A DNA stretch of 64,000 nucleotides, taken from contig CM031595.1 in assembly GCA_018398815.1 (NCBI GenBank), forward strand, positions 56,627,370 to 56,691,369, read 5' to 3'. Position numbers and translations under genes: made by a program. The DNA comes from Conus ventricosus (Eukaryota; Mollusca; Gastropoda; Neogastropoda; Conidae). The notes under the pieces are model-generated. The model was not told the DNA's origin. It saw only the letters and a program-made list of their open reading frames with translations, and did not search any database. Of the stretch, positions 51,501 to 63,245 are shown one piece after another (within the stretch, counting starts at the first letter, position 1; every line of letters starts with the position of its first letter).

Positions 51501-54450
51501 GTTCTCCTGCCAATGCATATGAAAACTCGGATAACAAACACCCGTTTTGTTTGTTCTATCTAATGACTTCTTTGTTACAACAGTTGTGTTGATCTCATGT
51601 AGATTAGATCGTAGTTTTACGTTGTCATGATGAAAAGTCTTATTGCCAAACAATGCTTCTTTGTAGTTGTCATGTGATATGTTTGACTGCACAACGCTGC
51701 GAGATATTCCCTTTGCTTTCTTAATGATTTTCTCCTGGCTCGAAATACTGTACATTTTTGACCTTAACCCCACATACTCCTTGATCACCTTTCCAGATAA
51801 TTCATCCTTCATCTTTCCTAAAACCTTCTTATTAGTAATTGAATGCAAAGGCGAATCTTTAGGGTAATCAGATGTGTCGTACCATCCCGCATGCCCTTTA
51901 GCTACTTCTATTTCCATGTCTTTATAGATGTCTTCAGTAGGAATATCTATAACAAAACTGTCTGTATCTGTGTAAAGTACTCTGGACTCAGGATACGAGG
52001 GCTTAAAGTAGTCATAAAGAAACTCTAACATCAAAAGCTTTGATAATTCTAAAACAGTAAACCCAATAAATACAGGTTTGTCTAATTTGACTTTCTTTTT
52101 CTTCATCATTATGCCAAAAAGCTGATCATGAAATCTTTTAAAGTCCTGATAATTTGGTTTTAGAAGTCAGCTTAATTGCTTCGTTCTCTTGGTGACAATC
52201 TGACATCTTTGCGTTTGTGGGGATTCTCCATAGTCTTTCCAAAACAGCTGTTGTTCATCAACTTGAAAAAGTCTTTTTCTGAAGCATCTGTGGATTTGGT
52301 TCTAAGATCAGTGTTCTTCATGATGTATGGTTTCATGAACTGTTCTTGATCGAAAGCAATTATGCGATGAACAGCTGTTAACTTCAAACCCATGTCTTAA
52401 ATAAAATTGTAGAAGTCTGTAATGACAGACATAATTTTTTTTGCCTCGAAGATTAGGCACAAGTTTAGGTGGTTCTCTTGGATCCATCTTTAGACTTTCT
52501 GCTGCTAATGGATAGTCATTATGCAGGTCATGGAGTTCATGAGGATATTCTAAGTCAACTTCTAGAATGAAACCACGCTGTTGATCAGGCGTTAAACTGC
52601 CCAACCACTTTAATGCTTTTTGAATATTATTCGTACCTGTGTACATCTTGAAGTTACGTAATGGAAGTGATTGTGCCATAGCCCAAACATACAGATTGTT
52701 TGCATCTAAATACATGAGATAGTTAGACCTTTTACTCGGATCATATTCATCTAGGTTTTTGGTGTTTGCTTTACAGTAAGGTTGCGACGCCATATAATTC
52801 CTCCAGCAATCGTTTTCAATCATCTGACTCATTGGTAGGTCAGAAAATAAATCAATCTGTATTCCTGTTAATCTTTATGAAAAAGCGTCCAATCACCGGG
52901 CGCAGAAATGTAATGGCGGGATCCAAGCTATAATGTTTCATGCAGGTCATTCTATAATTTTCAAAGACGTCCGCAACAAACATAATATGCCATTAAATAG
53001 GAGTCATGGATAGTCTCCCATCGTTTTTTAATCTAACTTCTGCCACGGCATATGGAGGCATGCTGTGTAATCTGAATCACTGATGTCCTTCATCTATGAC
53101 CTAGAAAAGAACGGCCTTTAGGCGGAAAGTGTATCTTGTCAAACCTTTCCCAAACCTGCTTTTTCCCCCCAAAATGTATTCATAAGGGTAAACTCCCTTT
53201 TAAAAGTGTTGATGTCAAAATATTCTTCCGTTATTGGGCAGGGCTTTAAGGACAAAGCAGTGATCTAATGAACCCATCATGTGTTGCATTTGAGTCTATA
53301 AAAGACATGTTATTTAGATTAAAGCACATGTATTTTTTGATTGGACTGTGCAATGCATGCTACCCTGAGGCGTGGTTATGCTTGCAATATAAGTTTTGTG
53401 AGCTCGTAAACCTCGCAAAAGTTATGAAGAGATGGGCTGGCCTTCCCTGTCTTTGGATCAACTTTAGTTGGAAGATTGCATTTACTGTTGCGCGCACTTC
53501 TATAATTCCGCTTATGTGATCATGGTCTCTTACTGGGGGGTTTTACACTCTTGGGCGTTAGCTCTAAACCGCCAATATCAACAATTGTGTGGCTGAGTCA
53601 TACTGTTGTTGGTTTCAGGCGTCATTATGATTTCAGATAAGTTTTGATTATAGAACAGGCGTTACGCACTTGTCTGCAATGCGTGTTAGATTGTTTCTGC
53701 AGCATCTGGTCCTCTATATAATTCTGGCTCTGAATAACGCATCCGTCTAAACAATAATGAAGGCAAATGAACATAATTGATGATTATATTAAGACTGTTG
53801 TTCGATGTTTTTGTGGTGCTGGCCTTCATAGGAAACAATGAGTGATTTAAAGTTGCATAAACACGTATGGAGAATGTTGCACGTTTTTTTTCCAGTTTCT
53901 TTAAAACAAAACTTTAGATCCAGGTGGGAGGGTATAATTAGTTCTGTATTTCGTCAACTGGGCCGATACAATGTTTCTTTGTTTCGTCTTGCGGTTAAAG
54001 ATGGATTCTTGTTTAAACATTTCTGCAGAATTTCTTGTTTGTGCCCATCTTTTGAAGTATCCTGCATTAGTTTACTATTGTTAGTAAAATTGGTAATGTG
54101 GAAGCCCGCTGGGGAAAACAGTAGTAGTAAGTCAACATGATTTTTGTTCGGGCTCGCCAATCGTTGGGACTGTTCTTTGACACTTTAATCGGATGTTAGA
54201 TTTGTTTCCTTTCCCATGTGTAGTATGACCAGTTTTGGTTTGTTGTGTTCTTCAAACTGATCAATTTGGTCTTCACTAACAGGAAGGATATTCTACCATT
54301 GAAGTTAAGATCTTTTGGTTGTATTTGCGATAGTAGGCAACTTCTCCTGCGTGGTCGCGGACATGATGCAAGGCCTTGCAAGAACCGCACCACATGAAAA
54401 CATTTGTCGTTGAATTTTTTATGTTTAATAACTGCTCTCTTTAAAACCAA
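51501..54450 (-). pseudogene. Polinton/Maverick protein-primed DNA polymerase B
   Basis: This polymerase copies the linear element from a protein primer. Palm motifs are visible near the gap: LYTDTDSFVID (51960) with the catalytic D-T-D, and the downstream VGLRSKMYSIS block. Upstream are KLMNNSCFGKTMEN (52240), MYLDANNLYVWAMAQSLPL (52700) and EVDLEYPHELHDLHNDYPLA. Farther right, in scattered frames, are VFENYRMTCMKHYSLDP (52930), RFDKIHFPPKG (53130), and N-terminal pieces with TSKDGHK (54030) and DHAGEVAYYRKY (54350). The first 200 residues next to the gap are unbroken; the rest has many indels. The C-terminal end is cut by the gap. Confidence 0.85.
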
Positions 54451-55494
54451 ACTTCCGAGTAGCGGAATGTTAAGCCTTGCCTACAATCGGTGCATACTTA
54501 GCCTCGTTTTAATCTAATCTCTAAGACTTGCCCTTGAAACTGGAGCCTCTCATTTTAGCTTCTTCAGCGCGCAGCGTCAAACTGTGCCATGAAGTTCGTC
54601 TGCCCAACCGGGTGGTGTTAAGTCATTATCGAGAAAGAATAGTCTGTGTTTTAGATTGAGACCCAGAGAACTTCTAGATTTTCTTCATTTATTTTTACTA
54701 GTCGATTTAAAAAGCTAACATTACTTTAACTGGCGGCGGATCTATTGTTAGTTTGCCTGGAACTTGAGATAAGCATGAACAACACTTGCCTGTAAGTTTG
54801 TGGGGTCAATGACAGTCTAAAATCAATATCATTCAGTGCTCTGATAAACGCTCTCTCTGAGCATTCCTTCAACAATTCGTCTTGTCCTTTCATATATCTT
54901 AGCCATGCTGTTCTTTCTTTTCTAAGCAAAATTATTTATTTAAATTAAAATAAAAAATACTTATTCAGAACCAATATCAACGGTTCTTTTTTGTGTTGGA
55001 CTCATAAACTAAAGTATAAACACCTTTTGTGTTGTTAATGTGAGCTGTTTAGAACAGTGAGTTTAATGTCTCGTTTTTCTTTTTTTAAGCTTTCCTTTTT
55101 TATCTGCTCGGGGTCTGGACTGTTGAGAAAAACTTGGTCACCGCCTTTTCTTTGAATTCAAACTTTTGTCTTTTGTAGTCATCAAAAACCGGCCTGTAAA
55201 CCGATTTTATAATTTTCATCCGTGATGTTTGAGTCAACAAGCGCTTTATTTATTGTCAGTTTGAACGGAGCTAAGTTTAGCTGTTATTAGTTGAACTCAT
55301 AGCTGTGTGTTTTGGAGTTCTAGTTTTTATTTTTTGCTTAGCGGCACCTACAGCTAATGAAACAGGCCAAGAGCTAAGACAAACCTTCTAGAGGTAAAGC
55401 TGCGGGTGCGCCTATGCCCGTTGCTAAGAGACCAACACTTGTCCTGCTTGATAGGAGACCTTTATAGTTGATGCTCCAGTATTAACTATGTACA
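54451..55494 (-). other. Polinton interior, unrecognised
   Basis: One reading of 67 residues at 54726-54929 (LRKERTAWLRYMKGQDELL, FRLSLTPQTYRQVLF) looks protein-like but I cannot assign it. The rest is AT-rich with stops in all frames. Confidence 0.4.
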
Positions 55495-55695
55495 GCATTA
55501 AAGGCAGCAGAATACCGTCGTTTGGTTTTGCTTTGGGTATTTTGAAAAGGTCTGGCTCTTGTTACTTGTGCCATTTGGGTAAATGTTTGTTAATCTGGAA
55601 GGTTTTATGTTAGGGGTTTCTATAACAGCAGAATTGCCTGTATCTTCTTCTTTTGGCGGCGCTGTAGGCACATTTGGATAATCTAGATCAGACAT
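55495..55695 (-). CDS. Small Polinton reading frame of unknown function (N-terminal part)
   Basis: Starts MSDLDYPNVPTAPPKEED immediately after the end of the capsid gene, overlapping it slightly. Pro/Asn/Ser-rich, probably disordered. No domain recognised. Its position next to the capsid suggests a minor virion-type protein, but that is only inference. Confidence 0.35.
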
Positions 55696-57020
55696 TGCTT
55701 TTTATAAAATGAGAAATAATTAGTATAGTAATCTTTAAATTGTTAGTCTTCAATATTTAGCTGTGCGTCATATATAAAACAAATGTTCATTTAAGCGGTT
55801 TTATCGGTTCTTCTTCTTTATCAATTGAATGTTTATTACGTTTCACAGTGTTCTCCCGCTTCATGCAACTGATTATCCTCTGTTGCCTATATGGTCAATC
55901 CATAAACCGTATTTTGTTGTTAAATAATCATCAAGCCTACATTGGGAAGTATGTTAATTCTTTAGACACCAAGGTCTACTGTTGGACTTTACACCTTCCC
56001 CCCGCCCCAAAACAGTTTTTTTATTTCATCAAAATGAACGTGATAAGGTTAAGCCCCGTAAGCGTAGATTTTGTTAGGGACTGCCCTCAATCGAACATTT
56101 GTACTTTCGTTTATTTTTGGATTTAAAAAACTTTTACTTCTCTTTTCCGAACGGTTTTCTTCATCTTCGCAAGCAATAATATTACCTTTTAGGCGATTTT
56201 GCTGAGCGCTAAAACTAAAATATTCCCATATAGTGTTGCCCTGCTTCTAGGATATGTTGTATGAGGAATCACTCTTTCGTAATATATTGATAATTTTGAC
56301 TGATATTGGTGCTCAATCTGCCTTGTAAATTGGGTTGCTAACAACGTTCAAACTCTAACGAGATGTCAGAATGCTTGTACTTTGCCCTTCTGGTGTCTGA
56401 TGTCTGTTACGAGTTGGTATTCATTTAAAGTTAGTTCATATGACAATCTGTCTTTTAATGGCTCCTTAAAGTATGGTGCATGCGCTTTTAACAACTCAAA
56501 ATCTAAGGGTATGGAAAAAAGCGGATTTCCATACGCATAACTTTCAGTATAAGCCTTTTTGCTGCTTTTTGCTCCTGAGGCGAGTTCAGCGCCTATTCTA
56601 AGTTGTCGTGTTCTTCATTTTCGATCCTTGAAACGCAAGATCGACCCCCTTTCATTACCGTTAGCCATAGATATAATAGGTTAAAAATATTGTCTGCATT
56701 ATGTAAAGAAAAGTATTTCTTGCCCCTCAAGTTAGTTTTATAGAATTTGTTTTAAACAAATTGCCGCCCCAAATTTGACAACTGTCCTGTTGGGGTCTGT
56801 TGCTGCTTACGAGCCTTATTTTGAAGTAAGACGGCAGGAGCTGGCACAATCTATTCATCGCTTCCTAGGGTCTGGAAATTTGGACAGTAAGAATTTGATC
56901 TGCATCAATAGTGATGGATTATTGGAACAGTAATATTCCGCTTATTTTCCCTTCACGCCAAAGGGGTTCTTTCAGTCTTCTATGCGGGTCGGTCCAAGAA
57001 TCAAAGCCATATGCTGGTAA
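55686..57020 (-). pseudogene. Polinton major capsid protein (double jelly-roll type), decayed
   Basis: Capsid proteins let Polintons resemble viruses. Pieces of conserved text in order on the minus strand: YAYGNPLFSIPLDFELL (56540), SDISLEFE (56370), YYERVIPHTT (56280), GNTIWEYFSFSAQQ (56230), VPNKIYAYG (56060), KYGLWIDHIGNRG (55910) and YDAQLNIED at the end (55725). The order and the Y-x-L-W-x-D and D-A-Q-x-N-I-E elements are what I know of Polinton and adintovirus-type capsids. Nearly every segment is in a different frame. A possible start MLPAYGFDSWTDP lies at about 57030. I do not reconstruct the protein. Confidence 0.7.
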
Positions 57021-57068
57021 CATTTTTTTTTAAAAACAAAATAAAAAATTAATTATTTTAAAGCAAAC

Positions 57069-58020
57069 ATGGCAGGCATTGAAGATGAAGATTATGATGT
57101 TTGTGATCGCTGAGACGTAATGAGGGATTCACCTTGGAGCGGCGAGCGGCATCCTCAGGGGCTCTCATTGCAGATGATTTAGCAGACTGAAATCGGGAGT
57201 ACCATTACCAATAAGTCGGTATAAATTAACGAAAGTAAGGCCAGGTCATTATACCAAAGGTTTTAGGCCATGAACCTCCGAATTTTTAGACCCCTAATGA
57301 TTTTGAAGTAAAAGATGACCATTTGTTTGTGGAGGAGCGACGAGGCAACTTGTTCAGCTTACAACAAAAAAAGACCCATCAAAGTTTTTAGCCGTGGGTT
57401 CAATTAGAATTAGACTCAGTTGTGAAAGATCAAATCGCCTTGGCCTGGTTAGGCAAAATAAAGGGCGGAGAAGGCAGTTGCTAAACTTCAAAACACATGC
57501 CAGAACTCACAACAGATAACCTAAATGCAAAACATTGATACTTAAAGAATTAAATCATTCTGCAGGCGAATTAATAATACAATAGAAGCTGAAGAAACCA
57601 GTTTTTCAGAAAGAAACAGCAGTTAAAAACAATTAATGATTCCCACATTGCCTATGCGAGAACGAACGGCCCTTGATCATGCTTTAAGAACCATCAAAGG
57701 CCGAGGTATAAACAAAACAATTTAGCACAAATAGGTGACTAGATGAGCATATAAAAAGAGAAAAAGAAAAAATCGTTTGGGCTGATGACGCCACCTTAGG
57801 GCCCTGTTATTAAAGAAAGAATTACCCAAAGAACTAAAAGATCTTGAACAAGAGAGATCAGCAAGACTAGAAGCGTAACTTACTAACCAGAGACCATATT
57901 ACGAACTCAAGTGAGGCAGAATAAGAGAAACTATCCAAAGAATTAGGGGGGGGGGTGGTGAATTTTATATGATGACACGGACACTAGCAGACGAATACGA
58001 AACACTGTTTAGAGAGCAGG
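57069..58020 (+). pseudogene. Decayed Polinton gene of unknown function
   Basis: Starts MAGIEDEDYDVCDR at 57069, divergent from the capsid gene, so 57030-57068 may be a shared promoter. Later protein-like pieces: DSVVKDQIA (57430), ERTALDHALRTIKGRGINK (57670), LTNQRPYYELK (57890) and TRTLADEYETLFREQ (57975). I recall similar text in Polinton-linked proteins without known role. Stops and indels throughout. Confidence 0.45.
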
Positions 58021-58740
58021 AAAGTTCACATTAGTGTAAGCGTTATATCAGCCTTAGTTTTTTGCAATAAGTACATGGTGAGGGCTATTAGGGCGGTGGT
58101 GGTGGTCAAAGTATTAGTGCCACCAACGCCATAACCTGATAAAATCTTGGGTAAAAAAAACAGCTTGATCATCTTGCGTAATTTATTAAAAAAATTAGGC
58201 TGGTAAAGCGGTGAACGCTTTACGGGATATTGGGGAGAGTATTGTCCAGCTGTGCTTTGTCTACTGCAAGCAAAAGTAGTAGTTGGCTTTATGGCCGAAG
58301 GACTTATGGACATTATGTCGCTTTATAGTTGGGTAATATTTAGTAAGATAAAGACCACGTAATCCTATGAGTTAATCCAAGAACAAGCGTGTCGTTTCTA
58401 TGTCATGGTCATCGCGAAACAGAGTCTGCAGTTGTTGGAGTCTTCAATGACTTTGGGGGGTTTGGACTTCGGGAAATTTGATGACTTAATCTTGGGTCTT
58501 GTTTTTTTAATGTTTGTATTATATTTACTGGCCCAGATTTATGTTGTTTTTCCAACCTTCCTGTTCTTTGCCTGCTATAAGAATTTCCTTATTATAGTTT
58601 TAATTATTATTCCTACTGGAGTCTGAGGTCAGAAAGGGCAACATGTATAAACCTGTTGCCAACTGCAAAAGTTACTTTCGAATTTGCGTAGTTGTAAAAT
58701 CATTTTGTGTTTCTTTTATATTGGAAGGTAAATCAAAACT
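58021..58740. other. Polinton interior, no firm gene
   Basis: A hydrophobic reading at 58405-58626 on the plus strand (residues 20-70 membrane-like) may be chance in T-rich DNA. On the minus strand 58026-58313 a Gly/Thr-rich reading is open. Neither has a recognised domain. Confidence 0.3.
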
Positions 58741-58744
58741 GTAG

Positions 58745-59420
58745 AATTTAAATGGGTCCCTCTTAAATTTGCTAAGTTTTGTTTTTGCGCGTTCAAAGCC
58801 AGTAGAAGGATCAGTAGTTATGCTCGATCTTGCCTGTGCTTAAGCGAACCTAGCAAACACCAAACGATAAGTACGAATAGAGTGTTTATTCGTTCTATTC
58901 CCGCCCTAGTTAGGCCCTTATAGTAGTGTCTAAGATAATGTTGTCCATGTGTTTTATGACTCTTGCTCTATGGACCCGAGTGAAAAGCTGTTTCGCTTGT
59001 TGAAGAGAAAGATGTGTAAGGAGGATTCCAGTCAAATTTAAAACTGTCTGAGATGCCCCAAAAATATGGGGTGCCTAAGCCATGATTAAGATCCTACTTT
59101 GTGCTAAAGTCTGTCTTGATTGTTAATATTGAATTCGTTACAGATCTTTCAAAAGCCTTCATGTCTTATTCTGTTGCTGAATGGAATTTTTTAACGGTTT
59201 GTCATTCGGTAATGGCGCTTGCAGCGTTCAGTTAAAATAGTCTGAAGGTTTTGTCCCTAACAAATGGAAATTTGTACACTGACCTTACCAAAGGATCAGG
59301 ATGATTTAAAGTGATCAGCATACGGACACTCCAACCCAGTTGATGCACAAAAACACAGCAAAGTTTAACTGTTTCTGATAAAACTGCATCGGATGATCGA
59401 ACCACGCTTTCGCGATGTAG
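58745..59420 (-). pseudogene. Conserved Polinton companion protein, decayed
   Basis: On the minus strand: MQFYQKQLNFAVFCAST (59360), SVYKFPFVRD (59270), NDKPLKNS (59190), ICNEFNINNQD (59130) and near the end FERAKTKLSKFKRDPF (58800). I know this order (F-A-V-x-x-A-T/S-T-G, S-V-Y-R-F-H-V, I-C-x-E-F) from an unnamed protein common next to Polinton capsid genes in invertebrates. Function unknown. Frames change several times. Confidence 0.5.
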
Positions 59421-59875
59421 GTTCTTTTTTAATAGGGGGGTTGATTAGCTCCTTCAATGGAGTACTCACCTTTTTATGAAAAGCGACAGTTTGGGTTCAC
59501 AGGAAATGTCGAGGGTTGTCAGTTGGTTATAATTTTTAAGATGTCAGTGGCGGCCAACAGATTATTTTGATTCAGTTATTTGAATACTGCACTCATTTTT
59601 AATTTGTTAAAAAATGTTTTTAACTATGAAAACAATAACAACCAAGACGTCCTTCGTTTTTAGAACATGCTGTTAAGAACGATTGCGGAAACCAAACGGG
59701 TCGCGCTCCATGAAAATATTCTACATAGTCGTATGGTTTAATATAAGCAAAGACAAGAAAAGAAGAATAATAAGGTTCTATAAGTGAAAGAGGAGGGACG
59801 AAAGTGAGCCAGTTAACTATACTGATGGTTATTACGGGTTTTGCTCACTATAAGAGCAATGAGTAACTTTGACCA
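59421..59875. other. Polinton interior, nothing assigned
   Basis: AT-rich, no reading with recognisable text on either strand. Confidence 0.4.
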
Positions 59876-60340
59876 TTACTCTCAAACTTAACAATGCAAA
59901 TCTACAAACAATGTTAACATTTAAGCTTGAAGACGAAGGAAATCTTATTTTTTGATTACGAGAGCTAGCTAAAATGTTAGGCTTTACAACTAGCAATTTA
60001 CCCACTCATAGTTTTAATGCTGGGCAGGACTAATACTACTTATGAGGGGGAAAATGCTCAATTGCATTACATTCATTAGTCTATGTCCATTTGGATGAGC
60101 TGAGCCATGATGCAAAAACTTTATGATGGAAAGGCCCTCATACTGTTTATAAGAGATCTTCAGTCAGGGATAAGCTGCATATTGCGATTTATGAAAATTA
60201 TACAATTCCCTAATTTACAGTTTAAAAAGATTAGTTTGTGGGAGGGTTCGGAATCATTTAATATATAAATCTAAGACAAAACGGGGAAGGGAGGGGATAT
60301 TAGAAGTCGTAAAATGTGATTACACTGCTCATTGTTTTGG
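59876..60340 (+). pseudogene. Putative Polinton minor capsid/penton-type protein, decayed
   Basis: Reads LKLNNANLQTMLTFKLEDEG (59887), LRELAKMLGF (59960), HSLVYVHLDELSHDAKTL (60072) and RDKLHIAIYENYTIP (60165). The pattern L-A-x-x-L-G-F, then S-L-x-V-Y/H-L-D-E-L is known from a second conserved Polinton protein; a penton or minor capsid role is my inference. Single stops and one-base shifts break it. Confidence 0.45.
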
Positions 60341-60359
60341 AAATAAAAAATAAGTTGTA

Positions 60360-60960
60360 CTAAAAATGTTCGCGTGGGCCAGAAGAATCCGGAGTTACAT
60401 TAGCGCCTGTGAGGTGGTATAACCTTAGAATTAATAGACTTGCAGATGTTGCGGACTTGAACAGAATGGTGAGCTCTCACGGCACCCACTTTGTAAGGTT
60501 TGAGTACACTAAAGATGGTGATTTATAAACGCCAAGAGGTTGACGACAACAAAGGTTTCCTAAATAGGAGCAAAAAAAAAAAAACTACGCATCTAGAGGC
60601 AAATATGGTTGGCAAGTAAGATATAAAATAGTTCGAAAACTGGACAGCAAATGGCATTTAGAACCATTATTTAGAAAGGGAAATAAATTTGATTTCATAA
60701 GCCCATTACATTTTTAGCCGTCAAAAAGTTTCAGAAAAGCATTCAACTCTGGCCCTATACATGTTAAGTCTTATGCGGACGTAATAGTCGGAAAGAAATT
60801 GGAAATAACGCGTATGGGAAAAAAACAGTAATCTCCACAGAAAAGATAAAAGTTGTTAAAAAAAAGCTTCTACAATTACAGTTTCTTTCCAAGCAGAAAT
60901 TAGAGACACGTTTCACAATGATATTTGAAATTTCTGTCTTTAAAGATGTGGAGAGGGATT
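60360..60960 (+). pseudogene. Decayed Polinton reading frame, unassigned
   Basis: Protein-like pieces: LAPVRWYNLRINRLADVADL (60400), SSHGTHFVRFEYTKDGD (60475), VRYKIVRKLDSKWHLEPLF (60620) and VKSYADVIVG (60770). Not recognised. All on the plus strand, in line with the neighbouring ATPase. Confidence 0.35.
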
Positions 60961-61019
60961 GGGGTTGTGGGCCGGTTAGTGACGTCTTATAAAGGAATTT
61001 TAATCATTAGCTGGCAAAA

Positions 61020-61830
61020 CTTAGACGTTTAACGCTTATCGTTGTTTGTCGTCGTTCTTCACAAATGGCGAGGATATTTAGATCAGAAAAACAAGCAACA
61101 AAATCACTGTTTACTTTAAATAGAAACAATCTTACAGAATAATTGGATTAATCTTACACATTTAGGTCTTGTTAGGGTTTTAGTTTACTGAACAGGTTTT
61201 GACAGAAAGTATGATAAATATATAACTGGATTAGATTAAATTTTTATCAAACTGGAGCAGTTAAAACTTTATGACAAAAACTCCTCATTGTCGTTGATTT
61301 GTTGGGCAAACTGGTTGCGGAAAAAAAAACATTATTTGTTCCTTGACCTATTACTACACAGTTTTATTCGCAATTAATTTTGAATACATATTGTGGTTGT
61401 CTGTCCAACACTTAAATGGATCAAAGCATATCATGTAGAAGGTTTATTTGGTCAGATGGATGACTTATATTTAGTTAATCTAGCAATAAACTGGTGAGTG
61501 TTTAGAAACAGTTATATAGACTGTTGAAAGGAACGCAAAGAATATTTTTTATAGATGACTGTTTCAGCAGGAAAGAGTCATAGTTAAAAAAGAGAGTAAC
61601 TTTGTCAAAACTAGCTTTCAGCGGAAGGCTATGCTGGGCTAAGTGTGTGGATTTTATGCCAGAAATATAATCGGTTTTAAAAGTACTTTAGAGAACAGTT
61701 AAAAAACTGTAGTTTTATTTTCACATGAAGACAGTAGAATCATTTGAAGAATGTCTTTGCGCGAAAATGCTTGTTATTGAAAATGACCAGAGAAAAAACA
61801 TAGGATTAAAACAAAAATGAAAATGGAAAA
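61020..61830 (+). pseudogene. Polinton FtsK/HerA-type packaging ATPase, decayed
   Basis: The ATPase would pump element DNA into the capsid. The Walker A loop is clear: FVGQTGCGK at 61298-61324. FEYIVVVCPTLKW-type text (61380-61415) follows, then a run with IDDC (61550) in the Walker B position, a stretch SVWILCQKYN (61650) and FREQLKNC (61690), and ESFEECLCAKMLVIEND near the end (61738). This order is characteristic of Polinton packaging ATPases. No reading of 60 or more residues survives, so length-based gene calling would miss it. Confidence 0.7.
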
Positions 61831-61921
61831 GTTTAGTATAAATTAGTATTGAAAACGGATAACCCCTACACAGTATGTTTGTTATGTAGATATCGTTATT
61901 TTTTGGTTTATTGAAGTCTTA

Positions 61922-62035
61922 CTTGTCAGAGAACACGGGAAATACCATATTCTGGGTTACTTTCGCCCGAAACAGGGGTGAGGGGCGGGAAGTGGCCCCC
62001 AGGATTGTGTTATTTCCCTGCTGTTCTCTACAAGA
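61922..62035. repeat. Imperfect 114-bp foldback (long hairpin)
   Basis: CTTGTCAGAGAACACGGGAA on the left pairs with TTCCCTGCTGTTCTCTACAAG-type sequence on the right; arms are about 45 bases with bulges, loop near AAACAGGGGTGA. It lies just past the last Polinton gene. It may be a small foldback MITE or a hairpin RNA source. Confidence 0.7.
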
Positions 62036-62945
62036 TTTGCATTAAACATTTGACACAACTGTGTAGATGTGGGTGTGGTTGTCTAGAAGGTACTGAATTG
62101 ACATAGTGTTGCCATTAGAGGAGAAATTTGTCTTGGAACACACAGAGAGCTGTTGTTTTACCTTGCATTTAGTACATTTGCACAGGAATTTCTGTAATTG
62201 TGTACCTTTGCTGTGGACAAGACACGAATGCATGCACATACACGCCCGTCGTAAACACATTTTTCGGTTCCCCCTCTGGTGCCTTGGTAATGCCAGAGCA
62301 ACGTTCTAATGTGTAGGCATGACGCTGACACAGTTCAAGGTTAGACGAGCAGTCCCAGTTGTGTACAAAGTTGCTGCTGTAAGCCACAGGAACAAACTTG
62401 TAAACACTGACTGCTCACACCATCTCTCAGAAGGTTTGAGAACGCTCACTACGTTCTATTTTCCCGCTGCCGGGAAATCTAACAGAAACTGTAAGTCGCT
62501 CTCTCATTGCTGAGCACCATTCTTGGCCCACTCCATGCGGAGCTTCAGAAGAAAGGCGAGGACTGTAAATGAGTGGCGTCAAAACAACTCTTATGCTGTC
62601 TGAAATAACCCAATGGACTCAAGAATGCGAACTGTGCCTGTAATTCATCAAATATTTTCCACAAAACTGAAAATGAAGGTGACGAGGTAATTTATAGAAA
62701 GCAAAAACGCCTCAATGTGTGCAAAGATAATACGTTCAGGACGGCCCCCAAACCGTTTTACCAAAATATCACAGCAGCTCTGTAGTTGGCAGCAGTCAAA
62801 GACAACCTTGTACCGTGCTTTGGCTTCCCCTTTGTTGAGGAGCGACAAAAGATACGAAAATTTTGTTATGTTGGTAATTACTAGCATCCACAATGCCTGA
62901 AAACTGCTCCAGGGGGAACATGGCGTCTTGCATGATTTCTGCAAT
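62036..62945. other. No gene assigned
   Basis: Mixed sequence. A minus-strand reading at 62648-62944 (ILVKRFGGRPERIIFAHIE) has no domain I recognise. It may be part of the same inserted element as the Tc1-like head. Confidence 0.4.
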
Positions 62946-62989
62946 GCGTCGAACGGTTGTCAACCTGACCCCGTCGACCAACCACCTGG

Positions 62990-63245
62990 CGACATGTTTC
63001 TGCTGCTGTAAGAATCGATTACGAAGATGAAGCTGTCGAATGTATCGATCCTGTGCTGGTGTGGTAACACGAGGTTGGCCCGTTCGGCGCCGATCAGTGG
63101 TGGAACCAGTCGCTGCCAAACGTTGTGATAGCCTTACAATTGTAGAGTGACTGCAGTTCAGTTGTCTGGCTGTCTCTCTCGATGACATACCGACCATCAA
63201 CATTCCAATGGCTCGCTCGCGTTCTTGCATAGACAGTCGCGGCAT
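62990..63245 (-). pseudogene. Tc1/mariner transposase, N-terminal DNA-binding part
   Basis: Starts MPRLSMQERERAIGMLMVG at 63245. The paired-type HTH of Tc1 is visible: SSRETARQLNCSHSTIVRL, then RRRTGQPRVTTPAQDRYIR with the GRPR-like hook (here TGQPR). The reading then leaves the family near HLRNRFL, where Tc1 proteins continue into the second HTH end and catalytic domain. No DDE block was found to the left, so the copy is truncated. Confidence 0.75.

Noticed and set aside
58405..58626. A small membrane protein gene
   Set aside because: T-rich DNA gives hydrophobic readings by chance; no start context, no family match; kept only as a note.
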